The notes under the pieces: generated by a model | Database searches by the model: none | What the model saw: the letters and a program-made list of their open reading frames with translations, nothing else | What the model was told of the DNA's origin: nothing | Translations under genes and position numbers: made by a program | Source: an uncultured bacterium | GTDB taxonomy: Bacteria > Verrucomicrobiota > Kiritimatiellia > RFP12 > UBA1067 | Reading direction: 5' to 3' | DNA: 7,400 nt | Assembly: GCA_902779075.1 (NCBI GenBank) | Contig: CACZAK010000212.1 | Span: 1 to 7,400, forward strand | Shown here: piece after piece, positions 7,003 through 7,400 of the stretch | Layout of the letters: every line of letters begins with the position of its first letter | How positions within the stretch are numbered: position 1 is the first letter of the stretch

Positions 7003-7032
7003 TTGCGGGCGGCGGTGAGATTATGGTATCAT
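7003..7032 (+). promoter_or_regulatory. Putative promoter of the second gene
   Basis: TTGCGG (7003-7008) and TATCAT (7027-7032) with TG at 7024-7025 repeat the promoter-like block of the first gene with the same spacing. Having its own copy suggests that the second gene is transcribed independently of the giant gene rather than as an operon partner, and that both respond to the same sigma factor or conditions. Confidence 0.5.
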
Positions 7033-7043
7033 TATGCACGTTC

Positions 7044-7072
7044 AACTGGCAAAGAAGTAATTTTCAACAGTT
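7044..7072 (+). promoter_or_regulatory. Possible 5' UTR stem-loop (copy 2)
   Basis: AACTG (7044-7048) and CAGTT (7068-7072) pair, enclosing AAGA (7052-7055) with TTTT (7061-7064), which contains one G-U pair. It matches the fold at 150-178. Substitutions relative to copy 1 lie in loops or keep pairing. Confidence 0.3.
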
Positions 7073-7076
7073 ACAA

Positions 7077-7082
7077 AGAGGA
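7077..7082 (+). promoter_or_regulatory. Ribosome binding site of the second gene
   Basis: AGAGGA lies seven bases before ATG at 7089, identical in sequence and spacing to the site of the giant gene. Confidence 0.75.
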
Positions 7083-7088
7083 AAAACG

Positions 7089-7400
7089 ATGGAAAAACTT
7101 ATCTGCAACTCCCGTAGGGAGGGGGCGAAAACTTCTAGTTTCGCTCGTGTTGTTGCTCTGGCTCTTGCGGTCGCCGCAGGCGCGGCGCTCACGGCGTCCG
7201 CTAGTACGGAACTGATACAGAACGGCGACTTCGAGGCGGGCAACGCCACGGACCAGACATGGGGCTCGTACTCCAACAAGAGCGGGTACAGCAACCCCGG
7301 TTGGACGGTGTCGTCTGGCGGCGGTCTCGCCAAGCCGAACGGAACGTGGCTCGCGAGCGGCCTTGCCGTCGGGAACTGGGCGCTCTACCTCCAGAACAAC
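7089..7400 (+). CDS. Secreted protein, N-terminal part (cut by the window edge)
   Basis: 104 codons are open to the end of the window; the C-terminus is missing. Residues 1-38 form a signal peptide: MEKLICNSRREGAKTSSFAR, then the core VVALALAVAAGAALT and a likely cut after ASA (36-38). The mature part begins STELIQNGDFEAGN and later has NPGWTVSSGG and GNWALYLQNN. The 'NGDFE ... GW' pattern is typical of the start of galactose-binding-like (jelly-roll, carbohydrate-binding or DUF642-like) domains in secreted proteins. Only the leader is shared with the giant protein. The gene is 240 bases downstream on the same strand with its own promoter and ribosome binding site. Sugar or cell-surface binding is likely, but the full function cannot be told from this fragment. 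Confidence 0.8.
   Translation, partial: MEKLICNSRREGAKTSSFARVVALALAVAAGAALTASASTELIQNGDFEAGNATDQTWGSYSNKSGYSNPGWTVSSGGGLAKPNGTWLASGLAVGNWALYLQNN

Overview
The window is GC-rich DNA carrying one very large secreted or surface protein gene (195-6848, 2217 codons before the stop) and the first 104 codons of a second secreted protein gene (7089 to the window edge). Both are on the + strand. The large protein joins a signal peptide, a 'LPEGYT..' lectin-like (concanavalin A/LamG-type) module, long autotransporter-like beta-repeat stretches, a second LamG-like module, two copies of a PA14-like module and a short C-terminal domain. This make-up, with GC-rich intergenic repeats, recalls host-associated Kiritimatiellota and related PVC bacteria, whose genomes carry many such giant mosaic proteins. 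That placement is inference from style; no taxonomic marker gene is present.

Layout: 1-72 has no convincing gene. A perfect hairpin lies at 73-95. At 100-267 there is an expression-and-secretion cassette: promoter-like sequence, short 5' UTR with a possible stem-loop, Shine-Dalgarno, and the first 24 codons encoding an extended signal-peptide n-region. The giant gene fills the window up to 6848. The 240-base spacer that follows begins with three GC-rich repeat units, the first of which supplies the stop codon, and includes a second perfect hairpin at 6968-6988. At 6994-7161 the same cassette recurs (148 of 168 bases identical by hand count, no gaps) and starts the second gene, whose mature part is unrelated to that of the first.

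The most striking points are the reused promoter/UTR/signal-peptide cassette driving unrelated cargo, a 42-base in-frame palindrome-bearing insertion inside the first gene's signal peptide, and a stop codon embedded in a repeat. The two proteins probably share regulation and the same export route, with sugar or surface binding the likeliest role. No enzyme active site and no known outer-membrane or cell-wall anchor is visible in the complete protein.
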